A DNA stretch of 64,000 bases from Haemonchus contortus (taxonomy: Eukaryota > Nematoda > Chromadorea > Rhabditida > Trichostrongylidae). The notes beneath the pieces were generated by a model. The model was not told the DNA's origin and ran no database searches. It saw only the letters and a list, made by a program, of their open reading frames with translations. Location of the stretch: NCBI GenBank assembly GCA_000469685.2, contig LS997567.1, forward strand, positions 6,713,374 through 6,777,373, in the 5' to 3' direction. This document shows, in pieces, positions 45,685 to 57,695 of the stretch (position 1 is the first letter of the stretch; every line of letters begins with the position of its first letter). A program made the position numbers and the translations under genes.

Positions 45685-47093
45685 TAACTGTGGATAAACC
45701 ACAAAAGACAATCCATCAGGCGGAAACCGTTGCTCTGATTGCGGATATCATGATAAATGACCCAGGACGAGTTGCAGAATAGGAAGAAGTGTTGGCAGAA
45801 AATGGGCTCCGACTGAGCGTCAAGAAGAGTAAGTCCCTCAGCTGCGAGGAGTCGCAGAGTCAATGTAGGCTGCCATGGGGATGCATCAGAAGGGTGCGGG
45901 ACTTCCGATACTTGGGAAGTGAATTAACCGCTGATGGCAGGTGGAGGAGGCTGTAAAAGCCCCGACAAAAGTTGCATGGGTGATGTGAGGGAGTCCATCG
46001 GTACCATGTGAAACCGGCGGTATTCTATGATGCTCAAAGAAGTGTATAGTGTTGTGGTAAGGCCCACAATGTTCTGTGGCAGCGAGCGCTGGCCCGTGAG
46101 TGATAATCATGAAAGACAGCTTCTCTCCGTGGAAATGGAGACGCCCAGATAGGCCAGTGGAAGGACGCGACTGGACAGAATCAGAAAAGAGGACATCAGG
46201 GAGTTCACGCAAACAGCCTTTGTCTATTTGAAGATTAGAGAGCAGCGTCTTTGATGGTAAGGACATGAGAGTACAGACAAAGAATGAACACTCGTTTTAG
46301 TACCCTCCAACAACATTTTTTCTCATACACGATTTACAATTGTTTGGATTATGCGTCACTCGCTCCTGAAATGAACTTATAAGCTCATGCCAACAGAAAC
46401 CTCGTTCGTCACAGCGAGAAACGAGAAAAGGTGTTCCCTCAGCTGTGAACTAGGTATTTGCATATGAAAATGCGAAAACTGGCTTGGTGGATGCCCATGA
46501 CGAAATGACTCACTTTTGTTTACAGAAACGAACACGAACACTTGGCACCTACAGCTCAAGGCTGTGGGTCCTGGCGCGAACGAGTGGTCGTGTGTGCAGT
46601 GCTCCCTAGCTGCTTCATTACAATCTCCAGGTGCTTGCACAAGACCCTTTTCGACACGTCATATATGAGACCAATGAAAATTTGCGTCTTCAAGCTATTC
46701 AAACAGGGTTATGTCGCAAAAGGAAATATGTTGTCTGTGAAATTTTGCGTCCACTGCATTTTATTCCACCGCAAAGTCACTGTAAGAGCCCAGTGCTCGT
46801 AGTGAGTTTACTTTTATATCCTCTGTTCTGCCGCAAGTTGTAAAGAAGGAGTATACTGGAATGGTTCAGTTTTAATTCTTAATAATATTATATTCTTTTG
46901 AACTTTCTGTAGAATAGTTATTCGTGATGCGCTATATTTGAAACCATGTCTCACAATTTATAGATGAGAAAAGTTCTCTTTCTAGGATTTTCAGTCCTAG
47001 CTTGAATGGTAGCGGCAGAAAGCTATGGCTACTGTGCTCGATATTGGGCTCTCCAAAGTGGGCCGATCGGTAGATTGAGTGACTCAACACGAT

Positions 47094-47152
47094 GGCATCT
47101 TTCATAGTCGCGCGACTGGTCGCCCGCAAAATCGTGGACTATGAAAGATGCC
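47094..47152. mobile_element. 59-bp hairpin insertion with 3-bp target duplication
   Basis: GGCATCTTTCATAGTC at 47094-47109 is repeated as its exact complement at 47137-47152, flanked by GAT on each side (47091-93, 47153-55). Other copies of the surrounding repeat read ACACGATGGTGGG without interruption (for example near 14270), so this is a clean insertion. It is too small to encode anything; a miniature non-autonomous element is likely. Confidence 0.7.
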
Positions 47153-48169
47153 GATGGTGGGATTTGGGTGTAAATCAACGGATGCACTTCCAAAGTCATT
47201 TCATAGTCGATAAAGGGAAATATGATGTGTAAAAGAACCCGGTTTGTAAAGAAGCGAAATCCTGTTAATACCATCCAGCCCGACAATTTTTCCAAATTAC
47301 TCCGTTTATTATTCCTGTATATTTTTAAAAAGATGTTTCTCATTCACTTTGTATTTGAAAACCATAGTGCACAACTTCTGAGAAGGGGTGCTCTTTCACA
47401 GACGAACATCTTCAAAATCATTCTTCGTTAGGAAGTTTACTGGTATTTCCAACGTTGACGTGGAAAATCAAAAGCGGGCATGTACGGAGCACCTCAATGT
47501 AGTAAATGTGGATGTGGATAAGTGAAGATTGTTACATTGAACATTCCGAGAATTTTAATTGTGAATCGATGCCGGTTATCGGTATCGGTTATATACATAG
47601 TCAGCGGGAGGTGAGACTAGTGCGTCATGTGGGACCGGTGACACCGTTCGAATAAACGGCATACTATTGCTCGATTACAAGTAATTTGGTGCTGGCGATT
47701 CCATCCAGCGTAGTGACTTGTTTAGATATTGGGTGTGTTGAATAGTATGAAAGACTAACGAGAATTATAATGCAATTGGTATCCTGGATTTGTGGTTGAG
47801 GTGCAGGTAGGGATTTCGGGAGCGATGTCCTCCAACGACCCGCTTCCATACCATACATTGGGTGAGCTATCATTCTGAGCGCTTGCGTAACTGCACTCCT
47901 CTGAAACGAGCTTCCTAAGCCCCACGAACATGTGATACAGTAACCCCCTAACGCAACGCCACTCATACCGTAGGCCTCGCCAGGAGGACCTTTTTGTTGC
48001 GTCGCATATGTGACGGGTGTTTGGAGGCACTTGAGCGTGTCTCGGGTTACTGTACAACACATTCACGCGACTTTTAAATCCGCCTTGTCTTCCTGGAAAA
48101 GCGTGATTTTATGTTTGTCCTTCACGGCTGAGAAGACTTAGGGAAGCACCATGGACGGAAAAAGAAAGG

Positions 48170-48475
48170 TAGCACTACCCTGAGTGTCTTGGGAAGTCGA
48201 TCAATCCCGTCTAAGGGATGCTCCTTCGCATTCGGCTCCCATTCAGAATCGGATTGGCGTATTGAATGCGTATGCGGCCCATACAATGGACTGCGGTGGC
48301 CAGCCAATGAAGAATTCAGTGCTTCTATCTTCTCAAACGAGTCTGGCACCAATTAACGACACCGAAAGGATCGTAAGCTTGGTTAGCTCAGTTCGACATC
48401 CGTACAGGATTCGGACCTGTGACCATGCGTGTGTGGTAGAGTGCCACCTACCACTACACCATCTCGAAAAGACGT
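48170..48475 (-). repeat. tRNA-derived SINE copy
   Basis: Minus strand head GAGATGGTGTAGTGGTAGGTGGC and box B AGGTCCGAATCCTG. Body and end match the 19690-19977 copy. Confidence 0.75.
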
Positions 48476-48829
48476 TTTATCCGACATAGGTTGATCACGA
48501 GAGTAGACAGCCGCGATATTCAAAATCGCTCACAAAAAAATAAGTACTAATTGGACTCCAGCAGTCACTGCTTTGTTTAATGTGTCCGTGGATTTTTACA
48601 GAGAAACTGCAGAAATTTCGAAAGCATTGCTCCCTAGTGCTCCAATGTAGTTGGGGCTTCATCAACGCTGTAGAAAATTTTGCGAAACATGTTGTGTACC
48701 ACTGATTTCTTTTCAGGACCTTAGGAAGATCTGAAATTCTCGAACTTACTTGGCGATTCTATGGAACTTGAATAGCCACACATGCAAATTCCCTTCGGAA
48801 TGTAGTAGCCTTTTTTGAAATAGTATGTG

Positions 48830-49030
48830 GTGTATACACTGAAATGCTGTGGCCAGCCCGTAAATAGCACAAGTCTTCTATCCTCCCTAAGGAGACCGGT
48901 ACCAGTCAATCGGGTCCGGATAGGGGGAAGGTCTGATTAATATTCAGCATGTGCGCATGTCGATCTGGGATTCGATCCAAGGACCGTTCGTATACGTTTG
49001 TGCGCCGCTTGTCATTACACTTTCTCCGTC
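48830..49030 (-). repeat. diverged tRNA-derived SINE copy
   Basis: Box-B-like GGATCGAATCCC at ~48963-48974 (complement) and the GCTGTGGCCAGCC...TCTTCTATCCTCCC body block. The box A region (about 49020) is degraded. Confidence 0.55.
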
Positions 49031-51154
49031 CAATATTATCTATTATTAAAACAATATTACTGTCACAAAATATCATTAATAACCCTCCAACTGTATCAAT
49101 CACAAAGGATTGCCAACGATTGCACAAAATCTATGTGGGAGGTAAAGTCGAACACATCAAGTGGTTCCCAACAACAATGATGGGAACCCAGAGCATGATG
49201 TGATGGATTTATGAATATTTTGTGATTTATTGTCATCAATAGCAAAGTATATGCAGTTAAAGCAAAAACACTACCCATTCGAGAAAATAAAAAAGTTTTG
49301 AAGAAATATTATGAGCAACTGGTAATTTACATTTCTCAGAGGGACGAACTCAAGTAGTAAGCATTAATGGTTTCGAGAATCGAGAAGAAGGGGATATTCC
49401 GAACGGGGAAAAAAGTTATCGAACTGCATTTGAAATTCAAATAGGGCTGGATGAAACACTAGGAAGATGCAAGAAAGTTCAAGAGTTACTTACTAGTAGC
49501 ATACTCATAGCAGTCAAGCTCAAGCCCCTCAGGGCCTACTCAGTCTCCGCCCTATCGCTCTGGTGGTTGATGGGTATCAAAAAATTCTGAGGAAATTGGG
49601 ATGGCAACTCGGACACCACTGTACTTCAGGAGGGATTGAACAAAGAGTGAACTCATGACCCCAACCGGAACTAAAATACTAGTAAAATATCAATTTAATA
49701 ACAATATTAATATCAATATATCAAAATATTACAGCAATAGAAAATTGGGTACCTCTTTTTGAGTTTTTTCGTTTTTTCCATTTTTCGCCCTCCTCTCCTA
49801 TTCCCTTTTATCTTTTTTCCTACCCTTTTTTCCTCTCGGAGATAGTTAACCTAGAACTAGAAGTACCATATTTCTACTACTTCATACCCTCCACCACCAG
49901 TATTTCAACCCGTTCAGGTCCGTTTGGCAAATATCCAACTGGAACCGTGTAGGATGTCTGCAAGGCAACCTCATAGAGGCGTGTCAATTATCACTTGTCA
50001 CGTAGGCCTACTCGACCTTCAAGGGTAAGCCACATCCTTGAATACCTCTGATATGATTGATTGTAATTGAATGGGTGAGATTTACTGGGCTGCGAAGGGA
50101 AGGATCGTTCTAATCTGGCCATTTGGCCTTTCGATCGTTAGACCTTATCTGGTTTGACTAAAATATGTCCGAGCCATGAGCATCATGGTGATGAGCATGA
50201 ACTGATTACTTCCTAACTGGTTATGAATTTAGCGATTCTTGCATTCAGTACTGATATTACCAAATGGTCGATACTATAAAACATAGGTACCTTCGAGGCG
50301 CACAAAGAGTTTTGTGAAAGGTGTAGACCGGTTGCGCCCTGCACAACGCAGGTCAACTACAGATTAAATGATAATGGTTAGTGATGCTATCATTTGAATA
50401 ATTGATAACTGAGTTTACACAATTGTTAAAGTATACTGTACTCTTGCATGAGGTGTAAAGATCCTCGGCAATAAATTAAAGTCGTCAACACTTCGTTTGT
50501 AATTAATGGCTTCCTGACTGTCCGAAAGTGCTTGAATGAAAGTGATTAATGAATAAACCACAAAACTTGCGTAATCAAAGATGAGCCGGCAAAAGCTGTA
50601 GTGGCTGCAAGCCTAGCTGGGCTACAGAGTTCGGTGCGTCAGAAAATCACATCCAAAGAAGCATAGACAACCTTACAAGGAAATGGCGAAAAGCAGTATA
50701 AGGAAGAGATCGACGATCGACGATTAATCCTGCCGAGTTTCTTTGAGTAGCATCAGAATACAGGCTTCTTGGTTAAGCTCTGTGGCAAGTGAATCGGGCT
50801 TGGCTAGGCTGAGGTAGTGAGTAGAATCGTCCCACATCGTCACTTGACACCGAGGGATCGCATTCCTCATATAGGTACTTTACCGACACTCTGACGCAGC
50901 AACTTGTAAAAGTGTTTTGTTAATAAGTTAGAGTGAGAGTTAGAACTACAAAAAACATGGTTCGAAGTAGTAGATTAATAAAAATTAAACAGCTCCCATT
51001 GAAGTGATGAAAGTGAAAAGAGAGATATTAGAAATATCCGTAAATACGGAGAACAAAGAAATCACTCATCGTTACTCTAATGTCAATAAAAGACTAATAA
51101 TTAGGAAGTAATGAATGAAACTTGACTATAATAAAAAATATAACTTGTTACGAA

Positions 51155-51731
51155 TCAGTCATATCGAAATAAATGCTGAGAAATGCTATAACTAAAAATT
51201 ACAAATATTGTTATGGTATCTGTGGAAATATTGGTACTGCAATGCGGTAATCGCAGAACCCTAAACCCAAAATCATCCGTTTTATTATATAAACTGGTGA
51301 GTAGTCTATTATTAGTTATTTTAATGTTCAAATCTAAGTAATTGCTATTCACCTCATCGAAATTAGTTTTCTTGAATTCAAGTTTACCTTCATAGATAAA
51401 ATTAATATTATTCTCTATTTCATATTCTTCTTGATTATGTATTATCAAAAGATCATCCATGTATCTAAAGGGATCGAACAATTTTATTGCAAGCTAATTT
51501 ATTATTATTACATTATTACTACAGCTAAATTCCATCATGGACAATGTAAGGTCTGCTAGCAATGGGCTGAAATAACCACCCTGGGGGTTCCCCAAAAACT
51601 ATTCTTAAGCATATAGTCTGTGTAGTATATAAGATTAACTTTACTATATACCCTGTGCCCTCTTTTGACGTCCTTACCATCCGTGTAGTAACCATAGTAT
51701 CCATTTGTTGCGATCTTATCTTTACCGACAT
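51155..51731 (-). pseudogene. reverse transcriptase fragment (left arm)
   Basis: The minus strand reads YYTDYMLKNSFWGTP, then, after a one-base shift, NPQGGYFSPLLADL (RT motif B) and LSMMEF. Downstream comes FRYMDDLLIIHN (RT motif C, the YxDD box), YLDLNIKITNN and LYNKTDDFGFRVLRLPH. The YMDD plus LYNK.DDF..RV...P pattern points to a Penelope-like or related RT rather than RTE; that assignment is tentative. A frameshift and a stop separate motifs B and C. Confidence 0.6.
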
Positions 51732-52934
51732 TCCCTAGTTTGCGTGTAGGGAAAAGGGGGGGGGGGGGGAGAGCGGGGAGGGTCTCTTTTAAGGATTTCC
51801 TGTCCCTGCTCGAATGGTAGCGGCAAAAAGCTGGGGTTACGGTGTTCGATATTAGGCTCTCCGAGGTAGGTCGATTGGTTGATTGACTCAACATAATGGT
51901 GGAATTGGTTGTGTACATGAACAGATGCGCTTTTTCAGAACTATTTCATAGCTGTCAAAAGGGAATATGATGTGTAAAAGGACTACTTTTGTGAAAAAGC
52001 GAAATCCTATTCATGCCATCCAACCCGACAATTTTTCCAAATTGCTCCGTTTATTATTCCAATACATTTTTTAAAGAGAATTTTCTAGTTCACTATATAT
52101 TCGAAAAACATGTCTCGCAATTAATTGAAACGGAGTTCTCTTTCACCGAGGAACATCCTCAAAAACATTCTCCGTTAGAAAGTTTACTGAAATTTCCAAC
52201 GTTGACTTAGAAAAGCAAAGGCGCAGAATGTACGGAGCACAACAATGTAGTAGAGGTGGTTGTGGATGCGTGTCGGTCTGGTCTTATTAATTTCTGCGTG
52301 GGAATTTCAATTGTGATTCGATGCCGGTTATCGGTATCGGTTATATACATAGTCAGCAGGAGGTGAAACTAGTGCGACATGTGTGAACGGCAAAACGGTT
52401 CGAATAAACGGCATACTATTGCTCGATTACAAGTAATTTGGTGCTGGCGATTCCATTCAGCGTAGTGACTTGTTTAGATATTGGGTTTGGTGAATAGTAT
52501 TAAATACTAACGGAAATTACAATTAGTATTTTGGATTCGTAACAAAGGTGTAGGTAAGGTCTTGAGGGCGATGTAATATCTTCTAGTGTGCGCAACCGCT
52601 CATCTTGCATAATACTCAGCAGTGAGCTCTCACACTGGGCGCTTGCATGGCTGCGAACCCTCTGAAACGGGACCCGATTTCTAAGTCCCATGAATGTGTG
52701 ATACAGTAACCCCCCTAACGCAACGCCACCCATACCTTTAAAAGTACCTTTTTGTATGTGTGACGGGCATTTGGAGGCGTCTGAGTGTGTTCCTGGTTAG
52801 TGTATAACACATTCACGGGACTTTTAAATCCGTCTTTTGTCTCTGGAAGAGTGTGATTTTGTACTGGCCCTTCGCGGCTTGAAGAGCTAAGGGAAGCACC
52901 ATGGACCTGGATGGGAAAAGAAATGTTGCACGAC

Positions 52935-53222
52935 CCTGGAAAGGGTCTTGGAAAGTCGACCAATCCCGCCTGAGGGGTGCGCCCACGCACATGGTTCCCA
53001 TTAAGAATAGTAGTGGCTTACGCGGCCTATACTAGATTGGATTGCGGTGGCCAGCCGATGTAGAAATCAGTGCTTTTATCCTTTCAAACGAGTCTGGTAC
53101 CAACGACCCCGGATGCTTCGAAAGCTTGGTTTGCTTAGTTGGACATCAGTACAGGATTCGGACCTGTGACCATGCGTGTGTTCTAGAGCGCCACCTACCA
53201 CTACACCATCTCGAATAGACGT
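52935..53222 (-). repeat. tRNA-derived SINE copy
   Basis: Minus strand GAGATGGTGTAGTGGTAGGTGGCG and AGGTCCGAATCC boxes, with a body as in the other copies. It is missing from the right arm of the inverted duplication. Confidence 0.7.
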
Positions 53223-53689
53223 TTTATCCGACATAGGTTGATTACGAGAGTAAACAGCCGAGAGATTCAAAATGGCTCACAAAAAATATGTATTAGTGGA
53301 CTTCAGCAGTCACTGCTTTGATTGATGTGTCCGTGGATCTTCACAGAAAAACTGCAAAAATTTTGAAAGCATGGCTCCCTAGTGCTCCAATGTAGTTGGG
53401 GCTTCATCAACGCTGTAGAAAATTTTGCGAAACATGTTGTGTACCACTGATTTCTTTTCAGGACCTTAATAAGCCTTAGGAAGATCTGAAATTCTCGAAT
53501 ATACGTGGCGATTCTATGAAACTTGAATAAAGTTCCACTCTCCTTGTAATGAGAAGGTCTTCAATTTTGAAGCGGTCAAATGAGGAAGGTCAAATGAGGA
53601 AAACTCTCCTCATTAAGGTCTAATGAACGTATTACCTTGATTGTACTACGTGGAATTTTTAAGTGAAGTTTGTATCGCCTGTACTACTT

Positions 53690-53890
53690 GTTGCCCCGTT
53701 GATTATCGATTGCATCGAGCGGGTGCAAGTTAACGTCTCCATTCGTATCTGTAGCGAGTCAGAGTAGTCCAGAAGATCGTACTAGCTCGAGAAACACGAG
53801 GCACAATATTCCTTCCGTTCAGAGTTTTTGTAAAGAAGTTTGACCATCGCGCAGGCCGAGTCCTGTGGTGTTTGTTCAGTGTCCACAGGG
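53690..53890 (-). pseudogene. RTE-type ORF C-terminal fragment (left arm)
   Basis: Degraded minus-strand frame with [25 protein letters not shown] and RYEWRR. Mirrored at 60330-60540. Confidence 0.5.
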
Positions 53891-54996
53891 AACCTTGTAT
53901 GGCATAGGCAAATGGTATCTACTTAATATTCTGTACTACAGTAGGAGGCTATAGATGCAATCAAAATTATAGTTATTCCAGATCAGGTCCGAATTGTTCC
54001 TAGGTATTGCTAACAGCCAAGAATTTTTTCCTCTGGCAGTTTGTCACCAAGTTGAGGATGGAAATCGCGAACAGAAGATGGTAAATAAACTGAAAGGATT
54101 GCACGGTACACGCGAAACTTCAACATTTGTTGAATATCTATGATTCAGCCGAGCGTTTTTGAATTGATTGTATTTCTGGGTGAGCATAATAAATATAAAC
54201 AAATGGTCATCAACATCGTTTTGAAAAAAAACACATTGAAGTCGCAAACTAAGGATGAGTAGTAGTTATAAAAGAGAAAATATACTCTCAAGAAATTATA
54301 TTGTATATTGATTATTTGGAAGTGGTAAACTTGCTTAATAACTCACACCACTTACCACACCGTCTAGGAACGCCATCAAATTAAATTTTTCTGTGAAAGT
54401 CAGGTAGCTAAAGTCTTTGAACGCTGATCAATCTCGTCTATGAGATGCGCCCCCGCATTAGACTTCCATTCAAAATCGTAGTGGCGTTTGAATGTGGCCT
54501 ACAAAATTACTTGAGGTGTCCAGCCGATGAAATTGATGGTTGTGAAGGTTTACTTTTCAATTTCGCTACTCATAGGAACTCAGTAGCCGTTGATGAGTAC
54601 TCTGAATTGCTGAAACACAACTGCGAAATCGAGCTCTTGTAAGGGTGAGCATTTTGTTTATCCCGTTTCATCCCTCTTATTGTTGGAATTTTATGCTGTA
54701 AACAATGACAAACGTAGGTAACAGAAATAAACAAAACAAAAGTCTAATCGAAGAGGTTTCAGCGAGCGTTGTACCGTAAATACCGCCCACAGAATAAATC
54801 ACCCTTTTCAATAGAAATTGCAAAAAGTGTTGTAAAAGTCTGTTGTCGATCTGGGTGCACGTAGTTTATTTGGTTTCAACATTTATTTTTACGTGTACAA
54901 AGCAATGTGAAGAAAAAGTGAGCCTGGAAATCTTTCTAACTTCATAATTTCCCCTCCACAACTGCAGTTTCAGTACTGTTATACCTAAACATCTTA

Positions 54997-56995
54997 CAAG
55001 GGAAGGATAATTGGTCGCAGTGGCCATTCAAGATGAGATGTATACCCCCGTAGGTGTTTTCGAACGCTGATCTCAAATCTGTATTCCAAATTTGCGAAAC
55101 GATCCTGGGAACAAAGTTACGGGACCGGGGCCTCCCTGTGTTATACCACTGCGCTGAACGGATCACCGAGCCGAGCAAAACCTTTGCCTGTGCAACGGTG
55201 GCCTGGGGGATAGTGCGGTGGACTGGTAGGCATGACATCAAGGTTCGACTCCTTGATGCATGGGCTCGTTTTGCTTTTCCATAAAGTGCGTCCTAAACGC
55301 TCGCAAAACGTTTTTGGGCTCAATGTTGGGCGTCTACAGGGTTCCCTCACAATTCAGGACTATGGGGAACAGTAATCCAATAAAAATTTTTCTTACCACT
55401 TCTGGCCGAATATGTGCATACGTCTCTCTACCCTGAACAGTCAAGATGGTGTTTTGAGATCTTCGGCAGCTCCCCGTACTTACGGTAGGCGGCGGTTGAA
55501 TGACTCATCCGACCAGAGCCCTCTTTGGGAGAGATACGGCCCTCAGATTCTAGGAATGGTGCCCGCGCTTTTGAAGGAGTGGTACAAGTTAACGGGCATT
55601 GTTGAAAAAATACTGCAAAACAATAGTTTATCTCTTTGTGTGCACATATGATTATCCGTTGCTTCTATTCATGGGGTAAATGCCCTTTCAAAAGAGGCCC
55701 TTTCATTAGGTAAGCGTGGTGGAGCGGTGGTTCATGGTACCACGGCTGTCCTCGAAACCCTGTATCCACCTGTGAATTGTTCTGAATTTTCCCCCTATGA
55801 GCCTTCATTGTTGATTTGAAGCGGTACCCACTGGAAATGACTGTCGTGCAATGGGACTCCTTTCTTAATTTTATGATAACTCATCCTTACAATTTATCCG
55901 CTAATCTTCATAAGTAGGCAGACCGACTAGCTTGTTTTGCACCTGATAGTTGCGACCACATAATACATCGCAAGTTGTCAATAACAGATTATTTCGAATG
56001 CTCATGCTCTCCTAATTTCCGTAGACGGCCCTCTGCCATGATGATGCAAAACGTGCTTCTCATGCTCGAAAAGGTGCGGCTTCTTTTGAAACTCGACTAT
56101 AGAAGACTATAGACTCTTCCACCAGTGCCATAAAATTGGAGTTCATGGGCCAGATCACAAACATGAGGGCTACGTTTCACATCGGAGCCTCTACATTCCC
56201 ACAAACGTATGCAGTTTCATTTGCGAAGCTACGGGTCCATCGTCGCTATCCTCATCAGGCGACCGGAGAGGATCATTGTGATCGTCTTTCACGAATTCGA
56301 CTTCTTCGCAAGGATAACGGGCTTTTTTCCATAGTATCGATAAGTACGGTTTGAAACCACTTCATTACCGTCTCTTGGATTGTGTTGGTGTCTACTTCAT
56401 GCTACAAGGAATTCCTCCACCAAATATGATGACCCCATATTCGCTCAAAAGATTCGCTGGTAACGTGTTGGAGAGCGTTTGACCCGATGAAACATTTGAA
56501 ATCTCCCTCTCCGAAGCCTTTGAGGCTCATTTTGAGCAAATATTTAGAATTCCTCTTTGGCTCGAATGGAGCTCCACCCTTATTCAGCCGGTGACATTCA
56601 TAAAAACTTGCCCTGTAATACCTCTCCAATGCTCCTAAATTGTGAAAGAGCCCCGTAGATGCCCAGCATTGAGCCCAAAAACGTTTTGCAAGCGTTTAGG
56701 ACGCATTTTATGGAAAAGCAAAACGAGCCCATGCATCAAGGAATCGAACCTTGATGTCATGCCTATCAGCCCACCGCACTATCCCCCAGGCCACCGTTGC
56801 ACAGTTGACAGCTTTGCTCGGCTCGGTGATCCGTTCAGCGCAGTGGTATAACACAGGGAGGCCCCGGTCCCGTAACTTTGTTCCCAGGATCGTTTCGCAG
56901 ATTTGGAATACAGATTTGAGATCAGCGTTCGAAAACACTTACGGGGGTATACATCTCATCTTGAATGGCCACTGCGACCAATTATCCTTCCCTTG
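54997..56995. mobile_element. Tc4/Tc5-type element with ~360-bp inverted repeats
   Basis: Both ends begin CAAGGGAAGGATAATTGGTC. The element is flanked by TTA (54994-96, 56996-98), and the restored target reads CTTAG. TNA duplication at CTNAG sites is the known signature of C. elegans Tc4/Tc5 elements. Inverted repeats are 54997-55355 and ~56638-56995, about 93% alike by eye. The 1.28-kb interior has only short frames (55412-55651 plus; 56402-56629 minus) and no transposase that I can recognise, so the copy is probably non-autonomous. Confidence 0.75.
55195..55275 (+). repeat. tRNA-like sequence within the left terminal repeat
   Basis: GGATAGTGCGGTGG (box-A-like) is followed by CATCAAGGTTCGACTCCTTGATG, a perfect T-arm with a canonical box B. 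The acceptor stem does not pair, so it is a tRNA relic or SINE head rather than a tRNA gene. A mirrored copy lies at 56717-56797 in the right terminal repeat. Confidence 0.5.
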
Positions 56996-56999
56996 TTAG

Positions 57000-57690
57000 T
57001 AAAGCTTGTTGTACCCTTGAACCAGAGAATTTGAGCTGGTGGACGAGATTCCGGCAAAATCGGTATAATGAGAGGAGCCGGTGGTACTTGAAGAGTTGGG
57101 CCGGATTCAAGGAGTTGCTGTGCTGACCAAAGTTCTACTTATAGATGTTAGTGAATGAGCGAAGATCATCCAAATGACAAGTAATACGTTACCTTTGAAC
57201 AAATGAGCTCCGAAATAGTAAAGAACCAGTGAACAGGAATGGGATTAGAAACCATGTTCGATGACGTAGGGATGACGAATAGGAAATCAGCCGATTAGGA
57301 AGCCACTGCTCCTCTGCCTTAGCAACAACCAGCCTTCTGAGGTTGTCTGAGATCAGTCTGGTTAGTTAGTTTCTCTTTATTCCCATCTATCACTGAATGA
57401 TTTACACACTTTAAACTAGTAATGTGGTCAGCTTGCGAAGCTCGTTTGGATTTTGATGACTCGAATATGTTACTGTTTTGTTCTTTTGTGGCATATACCT
57501 CAACATCCGAATTTCAAAAAAAAAATTAGCCAAAAATTCACTTTGGAGAGTGCTTGGATATGTTGCTGTAGTTGGAGCAGCCAAGTCCCACACCAAGGTT
57601 GGCTTGCCACTAAGTCCTCCCAAACATTCTGTACCTACAGGGTCCACAATTAGTCCTAGACCCTTCTGAAACACTGTAGTGTGGGATCAC
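57000..57690. other. no gene recognised
   Basis: Flank of the Tc4/Tc5-type element. Open frames on both strands at 57411-57674 overlap each other and lack splice signals. Confidence 0.35.
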
Positions 57691-57695
57691 CTGTA

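Larger units (their letters stand above)
44892..46270 (+). pseudogene. decayed RTE-type retrotransposon, split by a mariner
   Basis: Before the break: LSPFLFLLIMDVITK (44892-44945), the RT-core block that follows the VRQG motif. After the break (from 45687): a degraded ADDIMI region, then ENGLRLSVKKSKSLS, FRYLGSELTADG, PTMFCGSERWPVSDNHERQL (46060s) and a TRLDRIRKEDIREF-type block (46165). The parts are in different frames and lack the endonuclease. The order matches one element interrupted once. Confidence 0.7.
45900..48760. repeat. dispersed composite repeat copy
   Basis: Same block order as at 13.3-15.6 kb: RTE C-terminal debris, a CGAACGAG...GTGCTTGC block, ATTCGTGATGCGCTATATTTG, ATCCAGCCCGACAATTTTTCC, AACGCAACGCCACTC, a SINE and a GGACCTTAGGAAGATCTGAAATTC block. 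Independent of the tandem array and diverged from it. Confidence 0.6.
51750..53960. repeat. dispersed composite repeat copy (left arm)
   Basis: Starts after a G-run (51759 on) and follows the usual block order through ATCCAACCCGACAATTTTTCC, the ATGCCGGTTATCGG block and the SINE at 52935-53222, to inverted RTE C-terminal debris at 53690-53890 (degraded [18 protein letters not shown]). Confidence 0.6.
49233..54640. repeat. left arm of a large inverted duplication
   Basis: Reads as the reverse complement of 59452-64000. The coordinate sum is 113233-113258 over the outer ~3 kb and ~114100-114260 over the inner part, because the left arm carries about 1 kb (about 52360-53370, with a SINE) that the right arm lacks. 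Outer segments are very similar (a 207-nt stretch at 51525-51731 is unbroken in both). Apart from the RT fragment and composite repeat noted separately, 49.2-51.1 kb shows no gene. Confidence 0.85.

Noticed and set aside
51757..51775. Long G-run and its C-run mirror at ~61490 as a regulatory or quadruplex site
   Set aside because: A single homopolymer in a repeat; nothing around it supports a function.
55054..55284. Paired ~76-codon frames in the two terminal repeats of the Tc4/Tc5-type element
   Set aside because: They are mirror copies of one inverted repeat and contain the tRNA-like relic. No coding signal is visible.
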